NCBI GenBank assembly: GCA_029990175.1
Contig: JARKIP010000010.1
Coordinates: 49,346,001 to 49,410,000 of the forward strand
Length of the DNA: 64,000 bases
DNA from: Petunia secreta
Lineage: Eukaryota; Streptophyta; Magnoliopsida; Solanales; Solanaceae
Direction of reading: 5' to 3'
Below, one piece after another: positions 48,258-60,192 of this stretch. Below the pieces are notes generated by a model. The model was not told where the DNA came from and made no database searches. It was given only the letters and a program-made list of their open reading frames with translations. The number at the start of each line of letters is the position of its first letter. Position 1 is the stretch's first letter. The position numbers and the translations under genes were made by a program.

Positions 48258-49175
48258 CTAGAAACCAGCATGTCCCAAGAAACTACGCACACCTTTAACA
48301 GATATAGGTGGTGGTAACTTTTCAACTGCTTCAACCTTTGCTCCATCAACCTCGATCCCTTGCTTCGACACTTTATGGACAAGTACAATACCTTCTCGAA
48401 CCATGAAGTGACAATTTTCCCAGTTAAGTACCAAGTTTGTTTCTTCACAGCAGCTAAGCATGACATCTAAGTTCTTCAAGCAGCCATCAAACGAATCTCC
48501 AAAGACTGAGAAATCGTCCATGAATACCTCAACAAATATTTCCACCATGTCGGTGAAAATCGCCATCATGCATCTTTGAAAGGTTCCAGGCGCATTACAT
48601 AGTCCAAACGGCATCCTTCTAAATGCATAGGTGCCACAAGGACATGTAAACGTTATCTTCTCCTGATCTTATGGTGCTATCACAATCTAGTTGTATCCCG
48701 AGTATCTATCCAGAAAACAGTAATATTCATGCCCGGCTAGCATGTCCAACATCTGATCAATGAAGGGGAGTGGAAAGTGATCCTTTCTGGTGGCCTTGTT
48801 TAATTTTCTATAATCAATGCAAATCCGCCACCCCGTGACTATTCTTGTAGGAATCAATTCATTCTGCTCGTTTATCACAACTGCCACGCCTCCTTTCTTT
48901 GGAACACATTGGACTGGACTCGCCCAATTACTGTTAGAGATTGGGAAAATAATGTCAGCATCAAGCCACTTGATAATTTCCTTCTTCACCACCTCATTCA
49001 TTACTGGATTTTTCCTTCTTTGCTGCTCGACTCTTGGTTTATTTCCCTCCTCCAAGAGGATTTTGTGCATACAAAAAGAACGACTAATCTCTCTAATATC
49101 TGCAATGGTCCATCCAATTGCCCTCTTGCGCTCTCGCAATACCCTTAAGACCTTTTCAACCTGCACATCCGACAA
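48258..49175 (-). pseudogene. Athila reverse transcriptase, broken by TAG stops
   Basis: 49175-48687 holds the N-terminal part (AIGWTIADIREIS, WASPVQCVPKKGG, WRICIDYRKLNKATRKDHFP). After a TAG (48689-48687), 48614-48258 holds MPFGLCNAPGTFQRCM and the catalytic VFMDDFSVFG, then PPPISVKGVRSFLGHAGF, ending at another TAG. The FMDD form is typical of Athila. Confidence 0.85.
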
Positions 49176-49345
49176 AAGAAGAAAGGATTACGGGCAAGGT
49201 GTTACCCTCACCCAAATAAGCATAACGTAAATGAGCAGGTAAAGGTTTAAGTTCAAGAACATGAGCTTTCTCAATAGACAGTTTAGCAGGAGCTAATGTC
49301 AGCAGTCTATCAAGCTCCTCAAACTTCTTCCACCCTGGGATAAAT

Positions 49346-50515
49346 TCACTTCATGTTGAGAATCGGTAAGTATTCCTCAGTTTCTTCATCATTCAGCATA
49401 TTATCTTCATACATTAATGCTCTTTCAAGATGATCATCCTTAGAAGCCAAGAGTGATTTTTCAGAGGCAGTTAACTCCTTATCCAGCACTCTTACCATAG
49501 ATAGCTCTTCATACTGTGATGGAAGTTGAGTTTCCCGGAACACATTAAATACAGCTTCTTCGCCATTTACCCTCATGATCATCTTTCTGTCTCTAACTCG
49601 AATCACAACATCAGCAGTATCAAAAAATCCTCTTCCCAAGATGAGAGGAACCTCTTGGTCAGCCTCATAATCTAAAATGATGAAATCAACAGGGAAGATA
49701 AATTGGCCTACTTGTACAAGAACATCTTCAATAACTCCATCAGGGCATGTCAAAGATCTGTCAGCTAACTGCAGGGTCACTGTGGTTGGTCTTGGTTCAC
49801 CCAGGCCTAGCTTTCGAAATACCGATGATGACATTAAATTTACGCTAGCGCCCAAGTCACATAAAGCTCGTCCAACTTCATGCTTCCCAATTTTTATAGG
49901 AATAGTGAAGCTTCCAGGATCTTTCAATTTCTGAGGAAGTTTGCTTCTGACTCTAGAATTGCACTCTTCAGTACGTGCAACTATCTCGAACTCAGTCAGT
50001 CTTCTTTTATTTGCCACAATATCCTTGATGTACTTAGTGTATTTCGAAACATCACACAAAAGTTCCACCAAAGGAATATTAACTTGTATCTTACTTAAGA
50101 TCTCCAAATATTTCTTGCAAGCTACATCTACTTTCTGCTTATGAAGCCTTTGAGGGAAAGGTGGTGGCGGTCTGACATTATCAAGTCCGGGCTGCTTTTC
50201 TACCACTTTTTCAACTTCTTTATGAGCTTCTTTTTCAGTATTCGGCTCCAGTTCACCAACGGGCTTCCTCGGCTTTGGAGGCACTTCTTCTAGAGCTCGT
50301 CCATTTCTCAGAGTAACTGCTTGCAAAAATTCCTTAGGATTCTTCTTTGTGTCACTTGGCAAGGCACCATGTGGTCTAGTGTTTTGTGTTCCAGCTAGCT
50401 GCCCCATTTGGCGTTCCAGGTACTTTTGAGCATTGGCGAGATCTTTTATGGCCTGTGCTTGAGCTGCATTGTCTGCTATAATTTTCTGCTGACCTGCCAA
50501 CATCTGCTTTATCAA
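49346..50515 (-). pseudogene. Athila gag C-terminus and aspartic protease
   Basis: The longest intact Athila frame, 389 codons. It begins with a Gln/Ala-rich segment and has the typical NTRPHGALPSDTKKNPKE and AVTLRNGRALEE motifs, then a Pro/Lys-rich linker. The protease carries CDLGASVNLM and PLILGRGFFDTADVVI. The stop is a TGA (49348-49346). The frame is continuous with gag upstream apart from three TAG codons. Confidence 0.85.
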
Positions 50516-51562
50516 ATCTTCAACTGAACTGTTTGACTGTTGTGGTTGAGCTTGAGGATATGAATTCTAGTAGTTATTCTGAGATCTCGAATTACCTTGA
50601 GTAGCCTGGTTATCACTCTAAAAGAAGCCAGGATGATTTCGTGAATTAGGATTGTAGCTGTTACCAAACTGATTCTGATTCTGATCTTGAAACCTTTTTT
50701 GATTCTCCACGTAATAAACTGACTCTGGATTGGAGGGGCAAACCTCGGTAGCATGATCCTCTCCACATACCTCATAGAAAACTTGGAACTGTTGCACTTG
50801 TTGAACTAGTGCCACTTGTTGCTGAGTTGGTGGCAGTGCTAACTTATTGATCGGATTAGCAATGGCATCTACCTTTGTAGTTAATGCTGAGAATGCATCC
50901 AACTGAAGTATCCCAGCAACTTTTTGACTTGGAGCTCTACCATCGCCCTGCCAGTCATGATTGCTCTGAGAAAATTTATCAAGCAATTCATAGATCTCAT
51001 TAAAATTCAAGGCCAACACTTGGCCTCCAGCTGTAGCATCCACCACGATCTTGGTATGAGCATTCAAACCTTCAACAAAAGTGTGGGCCAACACCTCATT
51101 AGACTAGTTGTGGTGCGGGCAATCTCTCAATATTGACTTGAATCTCTCCCAAAATGAATACAAGGATTCTCCATCTCGATGTCTGAAAGTCATAATCTCA
51201 CTTTTTATTCTGGTTGTTTTGGTAGATGGATAGAATTTAGCCAAAAATTTCTTAGCTAAATCATCCCAAGTTGTGATAAACCCAAGCTTTTCAGCCTTTA
51301 ACCACTTCCTTGCTGCTCCGATCAATGAAAACAGGAAGAGTATCAAGCGAACATAATTAGTTGAGAAGCCTGGTGTGTATGTGTCACTAGTCTCCAAGAA
51401 ATTCTGGATATGTTGTTGTGGATCCTCACTAAGTAATCCAGCAAATTGCCCAGCAGCATGCAGCAGTTGTATCATGTCGGGCTTAGTCTCAAAATGTCCA
51501 GTAATTTTCGGTTTCAGAATGCTAGAAGCTACTCCCTCCAGACTGGGAAGAGCAACAAACAT
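50516..51562 (-). pseudogene. Athila gag N-terminal region, interrupted by TAG codons
   Basis: 51562-51104 encodes the retrotransposon gag domain (FAGLLSEDPQQHIQNFLE, FYPSTKTTRIKSEIMTF, WERFKSILRDCPHH). After TAG 51106-51104 the same frame goes on to 50618 with THTFVEGL-like matter and a zinc-knuckle remnant, EVCGEDHATEVC. In this remnant the first Cys appears to have become Tyr (FYEVC). Further TAG codons lie at 50620-50618 and 50569-50567. Confidence 0.8.
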
Positions 51563-51825
51563 CTTGTATAGCTAAAGCTCGTTATCTGCCATTCCAATAG
51601 GTAAGGAAGCAAGTACAAGTGCGAGTGCTTCACAGTGTCTTGCTTCTCTCCTCAACCTCCGTAAGGTCCTTTCAAGTTCAGGATCAAAAGGTTCGAGTGG
51701 TTCGTCCTTTCTCCTCTTTCGCATTCAAGACCTAATACCTGAAATGGCACAAGAAATTCAAAATAAAAATTAAACCTGAATAAAAAATAATAAATCATCT
51801 AAAAAGAAAACAGTCAATTATTTAG
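51563..51825 (-). other. Athila 5' leader between primer site and gag
   Basis: Short untranslated or N-terminal gag stretch. No in-frame start could be fixed because the frame is disturbed. Confidence 0.4.
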
Positions 51826-51843
51826 TCCCCGGCAATAGCGCCA
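51826..51843 (-). other. Athila primer-binding site
   Basis: On -, tggcgctattgccgggga lies six bases inside the 5' LTR. It closely resembles the tRNA-Asp type site of Athila elements. Confidence 0.8.
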
Positions 51844-51849
51844 AAAACT

Positions 51850-53161
51850 TGTTGCTCCCAAACGCACATGCAAGTATACGTAGTCGACAAGTAATAAAGT
51901 GATAAGATTGAGTATCGTTCCCACGAGGACTATTGTCCAGGCTGAGTCCTAGCAAACAATTTCCAAAAAACTATTCAGGGATCTTTTTCGATGATTGTAG
52001 ATTTTGCTAACTAAAGAAATCAGTAAGTAAAAACAAGCAACTGAGATCAAGTAATAGAGAGAAAATTATAGTTTGTTATCAATAACAGCGAAACGGTCCA
52101 GAGTAAGAGCAACCTACAATCTAGTTGAGTTTTTCAGTTGATTCTATTTCTTGATTTCCTAGATTGCTAACTAACAGGTTAATTATATTCGTGAAAACCT
52201 GTCGATTCTTCACGAGTCTATGCAAGCTACTCTAACGCCTATATTTCTATAGAATTAAATCACATGCATGCATTAAAGAACTCTGTATTTAGCTAAGCAA
52301 GGCGAATAGGTATATGTCTATCCTACCTGTAAATCGATTCCCTGATGCCCAAGTTCACAATCAGACCCTATTATTTCTTATGTGCGTTCACAAGTTCCCT
52401 CTGTCGAGTTCAACTTGTAAACCGTAGATAGTGTTCAATTATCAGGCCTCAATAACCAAACAATTAGGCTCAACAAAGAATAAACAATCTGTAATGGTGA
52501 ATTAATAGGTAGAAATCAACTTTCAAATATCAACCTTCATGTATTTGCTCTAACCCTAGAACAATATATTTAGCTACGCATATTCATAATAACAACACAA
52601 GAATTCATGGAAAAAATATGAAAGACTGTAATAGATTAAGTCAAGGAATTAAACCCTTGGTTCAATGTGCTAAGAACTTAATATTTGCTCCAAAATCTGA
52701 CCCCCTCCCCCTCAAAATAACGAAATAATAATGTTTTATAGTGTTTAAAAGTCCTACCATAAGTTAAACCAAAGCCTAAACTAAGTTGAAAAAGTTGGGG
52801 TCGCTGAACTTCAAGCTATAGGGCAAGCGTGGCCACGCTCATAGCATCTGGATGTCGCACACTATATTGAAGGCGTCACATGGCTCATAGCATTCCAAAG
52901 TCTGAAGCTGAGACAGATCTACAGCTTGCACCATAGCCTTGCCTTCTAATCCCATATCCCACAATTAGCTAAGTTCATAAACATCTTGCTCAATTATATC
53001 CATCTTCGCTCCGTTTTCACTCGTATTCATCTAAACCATTCCTAAAATCACAAACACAATAAGTTAGCGCAACAATCACAATTATTTCGTGCAATAGGCG
53101 AATAACATATCAAAATGCGAAGAAATATTAAGGTACAATAGAGAAATATTGCCAACCATCA
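51850..53161 (-). repeat. Athila 5' LTR, 1312 bp
   Basis: On + it starts tgttgctccc and ends accatca next to the acagt target. It is the full-length partner of the deleted 3' LTR at 29652-30552. Confidence 0.88.
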
Positions 53162-54260
53162 ACAGTCCATGAAGAGGTAGAGAAATTGTCGAGCAACAGA
53201 TCCATTTGCTAGGTTCAATACCCCGATTGGTTGTAAAATATTGTGGTCATCCCGAAGAAGAATGGTAAATGGAAAATGTGTATCGACTTCACGGATCTGA
53301 ATAAGGCATCCCTCAAGGACTCCTTTCCGCTGCACAACATCGATTCAATGACAGGGCATGAAGCTCTCAATTTCTTGGATGCGTAGGGGTACAACCAGAT
53401 CCTCGTGAACCCGGATGATCAAGAGAAAGCCTTTTTCATCACGGACAGAGGGACTTACTGCTATCGAGTGATGTCATTGGTCTGAAGAATGTGGGACCAA
53501 CTTACTAGAGATTGGTAAACCCGATGTTCAAAGGCCAACTAGGCAGAACTATAGAGGTTTATATCGACAACATGTTTGTCAAATCAGAGTTTGCCAAAGA
53601 TCACATCAGACATTTGGAAATATCGTTCGACATCCTGGACAAATATGGTATGAAGCTCAATCCCAAAAAGTGCGTCGTGGCGTATCATCAGGGATGTTTC
53701 TCCGGTTTATTATCTCGAACAAAGGGATAGAAGTGAACCTTACCAAGATCGAAGTAATCGACCTCATACCAGAGGTGCTGAAGAGTGAAGTTAAAGTAAT
53801 AAGGCTCAATAGTCGGATAGCCGCGGTCAGTCGGTTCATCTCCCGATCTTTAGAAAGATGTCATTAGTTCTTCAACATCTTGAAAAAGAATAAAAGTTTT
53901 GAATGGACAGAGCAGTGTAGTCAGGCGCTATGAGATTTGAAGTAGTATCTTTCAAATCCCCCATTGTTGACCAAGCCACGCGAGGGAGAACCATTGTTGT
54001 TATATCTGGCGCCCAAAAGCAACAGATGGAGCAGTACTATAACGCGCAAACCAACTTGCGTTCCCTCAACATAGGGGACCTAGTCCCCTGCAATGTATCT
54101 CAGAGCATCAAGGAAGCCATCATGGGCAAGCTAGCCTTAAATTAGGAAGGAACGTACAAAGTCCGATACATAGCTGGAAAAGGTGTGTACGTTCTTGAAG
54201 ACATGGAAGGAAAAGCCATTTCTAATAACTAGAACATCTCTTAGCTTAAGAAGTACTATT
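53162..54260 (+). pseudogene. Tat1 reverse transcriptase joined to integrase end by deletion
   Basis: It resumes Tat1 after Athila. 53250-53480 encodes reverse transcriptase (KMCIDFTDLNKA, with a TAG in the FLDA-GYNQI region near 53382). 53560-53600 has the active site as YIDN, not YIDD. 53600-53870 continues with ILDKYGMKLNPKKC and LNSRIAAVSRFISRS. At about 53985-54010 the sequence jumps to the integrase C-terminal tail (LRSLNIGDLV, then GKGVYVLEDMEGKA at 54176). The rest of RNase H, the archaeal-type RNase H and the integrase core are missing. Confidence 0.75.
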
Positions 54261-54417
54261 CTTGAAAGGACAGCTTGACCAATATACCCGAGACATGTAT
54301 TTTCTCCTCTCTCTCTTTAATTTTATTACTTTTAATAGCCACTTAGCCCCGTCGTTATTAGTTTACTAAACTTTAATCAGCTTCGTGCCCTCTTTATCAA
54401 TAAAACTATTATTCTAC

Positions 54418-57400
54418 TATTACAACCCCAGCCGAGGGCCGCAATGGATAACCGAGACTAAGTGTTGATCATCATTAAACCTGATAATCTGTTAACCATG
54501 AGTATAACTAATAAACTGAATAAGCATAAGCCTAGCTGATAAGAACTGTACAATCTGGAAAGCCGAAAAGGCTAACATAAGCTGACATACAAAGACATAC
54601 TAACTGCACATGTGCATATCTACATGCCTCTAGAAGTGCTGAATTGGACCAGTACTGGATGGGACAGAGCCCCATTATATCCAAACTAGCTGGTTGTGCA
54701 CATACCAAAAGATAAGTAACTCCGGGAGTAAACGTAGTAACTCTAATAGCTGGTGGATGGCCTACTAATATGGCTTAAGCGATGATCTATCGGTATATGT
54801 GCGGCATAAAATGCAGCGCCCCAAAAAGGGCGTGAGTACGATATATACAAAGTATGTAAGGCATGACTATATAATATATCATAGATGAATGAAAATGTAA
54901 GGCTGGATTATAAATTTATAAATCTGTGTTGAAGTCTAGCAATGTAACTAGAAATCTAAAACATGAACTAAATATGATCTGAATATAAAATGAAGTCTAA
55001 CTAAATCTGAAACTGAAGACTGAGCTGAACTATACTGATAACTGACTGTAATATGACTGATAACTGGTAACTAGAAACTAGGAACTGATAGTTGTCAACT
55101 AACACTGATACTAAGAACTAGTGGCTGATAACTGAGAACTGATAAATAGTACTGAGCTAAAACTGAGCTGTCATCTGAACAGGTACCTATATGGTGTTAT
55201 GGGTTGTATCCCCTCAAATTAGGTAACTGAACATCTGAACTAGCCTCGTGTATAGTCATGCAGTGCGTACTATGGCTATATATGTGTATATAACAAACCT
55301 GGCGGGTGTTATGGGCTATATCCCCCAGAAAGTAAAATGTAGTCTCTCTGGTCAGAGTGTGTGAATGACACACTAGGTATTTCAACTCCAGCTTGAACTA
55401 GAAAGCCTGTGTCTCCCAGACGGGTGGTATTACACGTGACCGGACTGTGTGTCTAATGTCCAACCTGTTTGGGGGACTCCAAATCATACATAATATGATC
55501 ATAATATAAGCATATAACACATGTGGCAACAATAAATATGAACTCAAGGAATAATAAGAAAATCCTAGATGGAATCATAGATACAACCTGGAACTTTGAA
55601 TAGTCCAACTCTTACAATTTCTGTAAAAATATCGGCCGAGTTTTCCCAAAAAATGGATGATTTGGTAGAACAAACCAGCACTACAATATACACGAGAATG
55701 GATACTCGTCCAGGATAATAAGAACGAGCAAAAGGAAATTCAACTATCCAAAAAACAAGCGACAAAACGGAATTATGAATATAATGTCGGCCAATCATTT
55801 TATAATTTATAATGTACGCTTCTACTATCGATTTAGGATGAAACTAAGTATCTAGACATGCTATATCAACTTACACATTCATAAGGGATGCTATAGAATA
55901 TGTATAGTCTAAGGGATTACATAAAAAGATTGAATAGACAACAAAACGAAATGACCGGACGGCGAAACAATTTCACGATCGCGCAGAATTTCTGGACAGT
56001 ACCACTGTCCTGTATTGCATCAACCTTTTCAAGGTTTAAATAGTAAATTTAGACTTTTAAGTCTTCATAAAAGTTTAGATATATCTCTTGGGGTTCCAGG
56101 GAATCCTAAACCAGCCCAATATCAGTTTTTTACAAAATGTTATGCTTAAAATACTAACAACTATCCAAAGGTAAAAACAACTTTCCAGATTTTGAGCCAA
56201 CATTTCGTGTTTCTGTTTTGGACAGTTTTCACCTTGGTTTTTAATACCAAATTAAGCATATACAAGGTTCCTTTGATGCCACACAAGTTTCCTGATGTAG
56301 GGTAAAATCACGCGGAAGCAAACACGATACAAACAATGAAGAAGAGATAGAAAAGAGATAGGAGCAAGACACAATTTGAACAATGTTCAAAGTAGCGTCG
56401 ATGAACTAGTTTTGACACACCTTCGGACGAAGTCAAAAGTCACCTATACTAAGCAAACTAACCTCAAGATATTCACGACTCTTGCAATCAAGTTTGTTAA
56501 AAAAGGATCGACGTTCAATTGGATTCTCCAAGTGAAATCAAGCCCCAAAGGGTTTTTTTCATTGAAGAGCACTCAAGCTTTCAAGTTTCAATATTCAAAG
56601 TCATGTAAGTGGTAAATGAAATAAATGACCTAAGGAAGTATTTATAAGCTTTCCTCCTTCTAACTAATATCTAAAATAACCTCACAAGTTAGGTAGAACA
56701 ATGAAGACCACGTAGGGTCAAACTAGTAAATAAGTCTAGGAATTAAAAGAAATCTCGTCAAGGCTGCATCAGTGGAAGGCGGTCCGTATACTCCACCAGG
56801 CGCTCCACCCAAAAATTTCCTGAGATGGGTGGTAGGCTGAGGCGGTCTGCCTCTTGCATAGCGGCGATCCGCCCAAGAAAACTTCAGAGAGTCGTGTCTT
56901 CCGTCCTTAGCCACATTTTGAGTGAAATTAGGGGAGGCGGTCGGCCCACTTCCTAAGGCGCTCCGCCTTGTCCTGGAGCATGAGGAGGAGCAGTCGAAAC
57001 AGGGCGAGGCACTCCTCCTTGGTGCCTAGGCAGTCCACCCAAAGCTGTGCTCAAGCGGACGATCTTCAAATAGCTCCCGAACTCTCCTCCAAAGTGCTTG
57101 ACCTTGCATCCTTTGTGTTCTTCAAGCTTGGCTCTTGATGGTTGGTGCTTTGGCTCAATTTGGACTGCATCATTTCCCATTAGAAACACCAAGTTTGAAA
57201 CTAAGACAAGTTTCAAAAGCTACAAGATAGATGTCCTGTCAAAAAAAAGGTTTAGCCTTACATACCTCACTAGTTTAGCTCGCAAACCTTGTTCCCTTTG
57301 ATTCACACCCATTCTTATGCTTGTATAGCTAAAATAAAGAGGTGTCAAATTTCTTAGCCATGAAGCTCTTCCCAAAACTCGAATCATAAGGAGAAGGGAG

Positions 57401-58144
57401 GACGGCAAATTCTTACATATGTCTTAAGGATCGCGTGAATGTGTTCGCTTCTTGATTTTGAGTTGCGGATGATAGAATTGTATTAAAATCCTAAGGATAT
57501 ATTTAGTATACTTATAAATAGTTTTAGTTCGGTTTCTGGTCGAAAAATGAGTGTGTCTCATCTCAAAAACGAGATAAGTATAGGCCACCGCCAATTGTCC
57601 AAGTAGGTGGGCAAACGGTCTGACGTCGAACGCTTGTATATCTATACTCTGATGTCGTATTGATGAACAGTTTGCAGCATTAGAGACTAGACACATGGGG
57701 ATGTAATTCCATATAAAGGTCTTCCCGTAACTCTTAGTAGATTGGGAGAAAACTGCATTGCAATATGCCCATTAACCTGTCTGCTTTAACCGTAATATGG
57801 CAACGTGACTTGGCTGCTCAACTTTAAAACTTAATATTCCTTTACCCTGATGTCATATGAATAAACAGTTTGCACCTCTGGAAACTAGATTTTAAGACCT
57901 TCAATTTGGTATATAATATATCCCCAAAAGATCTCATATAACATACGAAATTAATTTTCAAAAAGTTTCGTCGCAAGGAAAATCCTTAGTCGATTTTTCC
58001 GCAACTTACATCTGATTTTTTCCAAACTTTATATTCTATATCCAAACATCATATATAGTCATATTATCACTTTAAACTCATTTTAACAATGCTTAGACAG
58101 TCATTTACACAATATTTGATATCATGAAAGTACGAGGTGTAACA
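54418..58144 (-). repeat. Solo LTR of a Gypsy-type element, 3.7 kb
   Basis: The target duplication tctac (54413-54417 and 58145-58149) directly flanks a segment whose ends are short inverted repeats: tattaca at the left and tgtaaca at the right. On - it begins tgttacacctcgtactttc. There is no primer site, polypurine tract or coding domain. Inside are degenerate ctgataactga repeats (55020-55170), a twice-occurring ggtgttatggg-tatccc phrase (near 55193 and 55306), and a region of ggcggtc/ggcgctcc words (56770-57050). This fits a single LTR left after recombination. Left tg has become ta. Short frames inside are not genes. Confidence 0.7.
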
Positions 58145-58149
58145 TCTAC

Positions 58150-59962
58150 TTAGTCAGTTTTACATTCAGATCCATCTATGATCAAATATTCATAACTTAG
58201 GCGTATTTAAGTAGAAGTAATAGACTCACTTTTTCATTACAAAAGTAGAGTAAACTACTCGCTTGAAGCTATATCACTTCTAGTTAAGCCACCAGGCTAT
58301 TATTCATATGTTGAAATCGTCAATTCAATACTCGCACCAATATGTCGGTGGGGACGCCCGCCCGCATCATGTCATTTAAGACTTATGCACTCGAGTGGAC
58401 AAGCACAGTCGTTCTAGCTTGAACGCAAAAATACCCTGTTTCATACAATGGGCTAAAGACGACCCCTTGTGGGCATGGGCCTTGCCTTAAAAGTCTTCTA
58501 TCGCGGACGCAAAATAAGCGATCATTTGTTGATGCATAAATAGCGACACAGAGCGCACACTAGTCTTTAAAAGAAAAACACCAAGAAAGGCACCTAAACA
58601 GTGTTGCTTGACTATACTACAAGTAACTATGCAAGTACACATAAATATTGATGGACGCCTGCTTTTATTAGTATCAAAGGCCCGTAGGTTTATAATATAC
58701 CATCAAGTTCATTTGAATACAATACTATTCATTACAAGTATTCCTAAGAAGCTAAAAAGTCTCAAAAGGCTAAAAGACTGCAAGGTCTTCTGAATTTAGC
58801 ATGACCGGAGATTCTTCATCTGGATTATAGCTCTTGCATCGAAGTCTCTCTTGGTGCACAGAAGGTGACATTACCATCATAATACCCCCAAGCAACAACA
58901 TCTTGATGACCCTGTGCCACGGGCATCGGGAAATCACTCAAACTGAGGAAACCCCTAGTAGAACGGTGGAAGAAGCAATGCGTAAGCCGGTAGTTTCAGC
59001 TGGAATCACATAGAAAAACATGGAACCACCAATGGCTGCGGGAGCACCATGTTCCCCCTCTTCTCCGAACGATTGGAAGCTGATGCAACCTCCAAACTGC
59101 AAACAAGGGCAGAGCTGCATGACCGCCCTGAATGTGAAGGTTTTGGAGAAATTTGTTACATATCAACCACCCAGAAGAGGAGAGAACGCCATCGCGAAGA
59201 CTCTGTTGCATCAAGTGGTGTTATATCTGGAAGATACATCCTACAAAGCCAAAATACGAGCAGATGCAGAAGTCTTGCTTGGCAGGTATTCTCCTGCTGA
59301 GGAGCTCCACATAACAAGAGGAATGTCGCATCAACAGCTGCGTTAGAAAATGAGAGCCCGATAATCAATGTACATACCATAAAGAAGATATTTCAGAGAA
59401 CACCATTAGGATCCCGATCAAACTTGACTTAAGGGACTCCGCTCATCCTATCATAGATGGAGGAACGAAGAAAGAAAACTGTGGGAATTTCTTTACTAAC
59501 AGATTTCTCAAATACCATCCATTCTGAATGAAGGAGTCGTTGTGGGAGTACCAACCAGGATCAAGGGAATATATTTTTTAAGAAAAGGGATTATTCTTTC
59601 ATAAAGAAGTTTTGAGAAAGATAACGTGTTTTCTGAAGAAACTTGTGGTTTTCACATGCCATGAAGCCACTATTTATAGGTGGAATGAGATAAGGATTGA
59701 GCATGAAATGGTCTATGTAATAATGGCATGGAGATACAGAACGATTCGGCGTAGTAAAAGGCATTTATGGGAAAGGTACATGGAATCGACATCAGCCAAT
59801 CAGGTGAAGACGCATATTTCAGAAGAAATCAAGCGTCAGGCTCAGTCAAAGAGACTGTGAGTTACAAGGAGCCAGTGAGATATCTTTTCACATCTCTTTT
59901 CCATACCTCTTTCACTTCCTCACTGCTTATGTCAGCACTCAGCAAGTGGGGGAGACTAATTT
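58150..59962 (+). other. Tat1 3' region after the solo LTR
   Basis: It lies between the integrase end and the 3' LTR. Mostly untranslated; one ORF (59020-59346) is listed separately. A polypurine tract (agtgggggagac, 59946-59956) precedes the LTR by a few bases. Confidence 0.5.
59020..59346 (+). CDS. Unidentified ORF in the Tat1 3' region, 108 aa
   Basis: An open frame of 108 codons starting MEPPMAAGAPCSPSS. It has a Pro/Ser-rich N-terminus and a more ordinary middle (residues about 39-95, with KVLEKFVTYQPPRRGE and LYLEDTSYKAKIRAD). I do not recognise a family. It sits downstream of integrase and upstream of the 3' LTR, where some plant Gypsy elements carry extra ORFs. It could equally be chance coding in the 3' region. 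A frame on the opposite strand (59156-59380) overlaps it. Low certainty that it is a gene. Confidence 0.25.
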   Translation: MEPPMAAGAPCSPSSPNDWKLMQPPNCKQGQSCMTALNVKVLEKFVTYQPPRRGENAIAKTLLHQVVLYLEDTSYKAKIRADAEVLLGRYSPAEELHITRGMSHQQLR

Positions 59963-60190
59963 TGTGGGTAAAAATATGCCACCTATGATTACGGGGATAC
60001 TAGTACAGCTAGAGACTAGGCTTAGCTTACAAGTCACCAGGCACAGAGGATACACGCCTGCTCCTCGAGCCACGACCGCTTAGACAGTATGGTCCATAGG
60101 AACAATGTATACACCTTGTTGCCTTAGGGTTTACAGTCTCCTAGTTAGGCTTTAGCATATACCACCGCCTTGAGTAAACAGGCCAAAGGT
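59963..60190 (+). repeat. Tat1 3' LTR, left part only
   Basis: 228 bp starting tgtgggtaaaaatatgcc match the first 227 bp of the Tat1 5' LTR (16694-16920) up to the word aaacaggcc. There a second LTR start appears. The remainder should lie beyond the Tat2 insertion, outside the window. Confidence 0.75.
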
Positions 60191-60192
60191 TG

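Larger units (their letters stand above)
29652..53161 (-). mobile_element. Athila-lineage Ty3/Gypsy element, decayed, split by Tekay
   Basis: The target duplication acagt (29647-29651 and 53162-53166) brackets it. On - the order is 5' LTR (53161-51850), primer site, gag-protease, reverse transcriptase, RNase H, integrase, then a spacer holding the nested Tekay (33862-44824), an extra downstream ORF region, a polypurine tract, and the 3' LTR (30552-29652). The primer site, the DLGAS protease motif and the FMDD polymerase motif point to Athila. Without the nested element it is about 12.5 kb. LTRs differ by several per cent, and the 3' LTR has lost about 400 bp. Confidence 0.9.
16694..60190 (+). 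mobile_element. Tat1: Tat-lineage Ty3/Gypsy element, deleted and split by nested insertions
   Basis: Its visible pieces are 16694-17676, 28806-29651, 53162-54417, 58145-59962 and part of the 3' LTR (59963-60190). Together they make only about 5 kb, short for this lineage. The pieces join when the nested elements and one copy of each target duplication are removed, and they are collinear with Tat2 (60193-64000). Orientation is + from LTR to primer site to protease to reverse transcriptase to integrase. Most of gag and the stretch from RNase H to the integrase core are missing. The five bases before it (16689-16693, acaat) would be its target; the matching copy should lie beyond the window. Confidence 0.85.
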
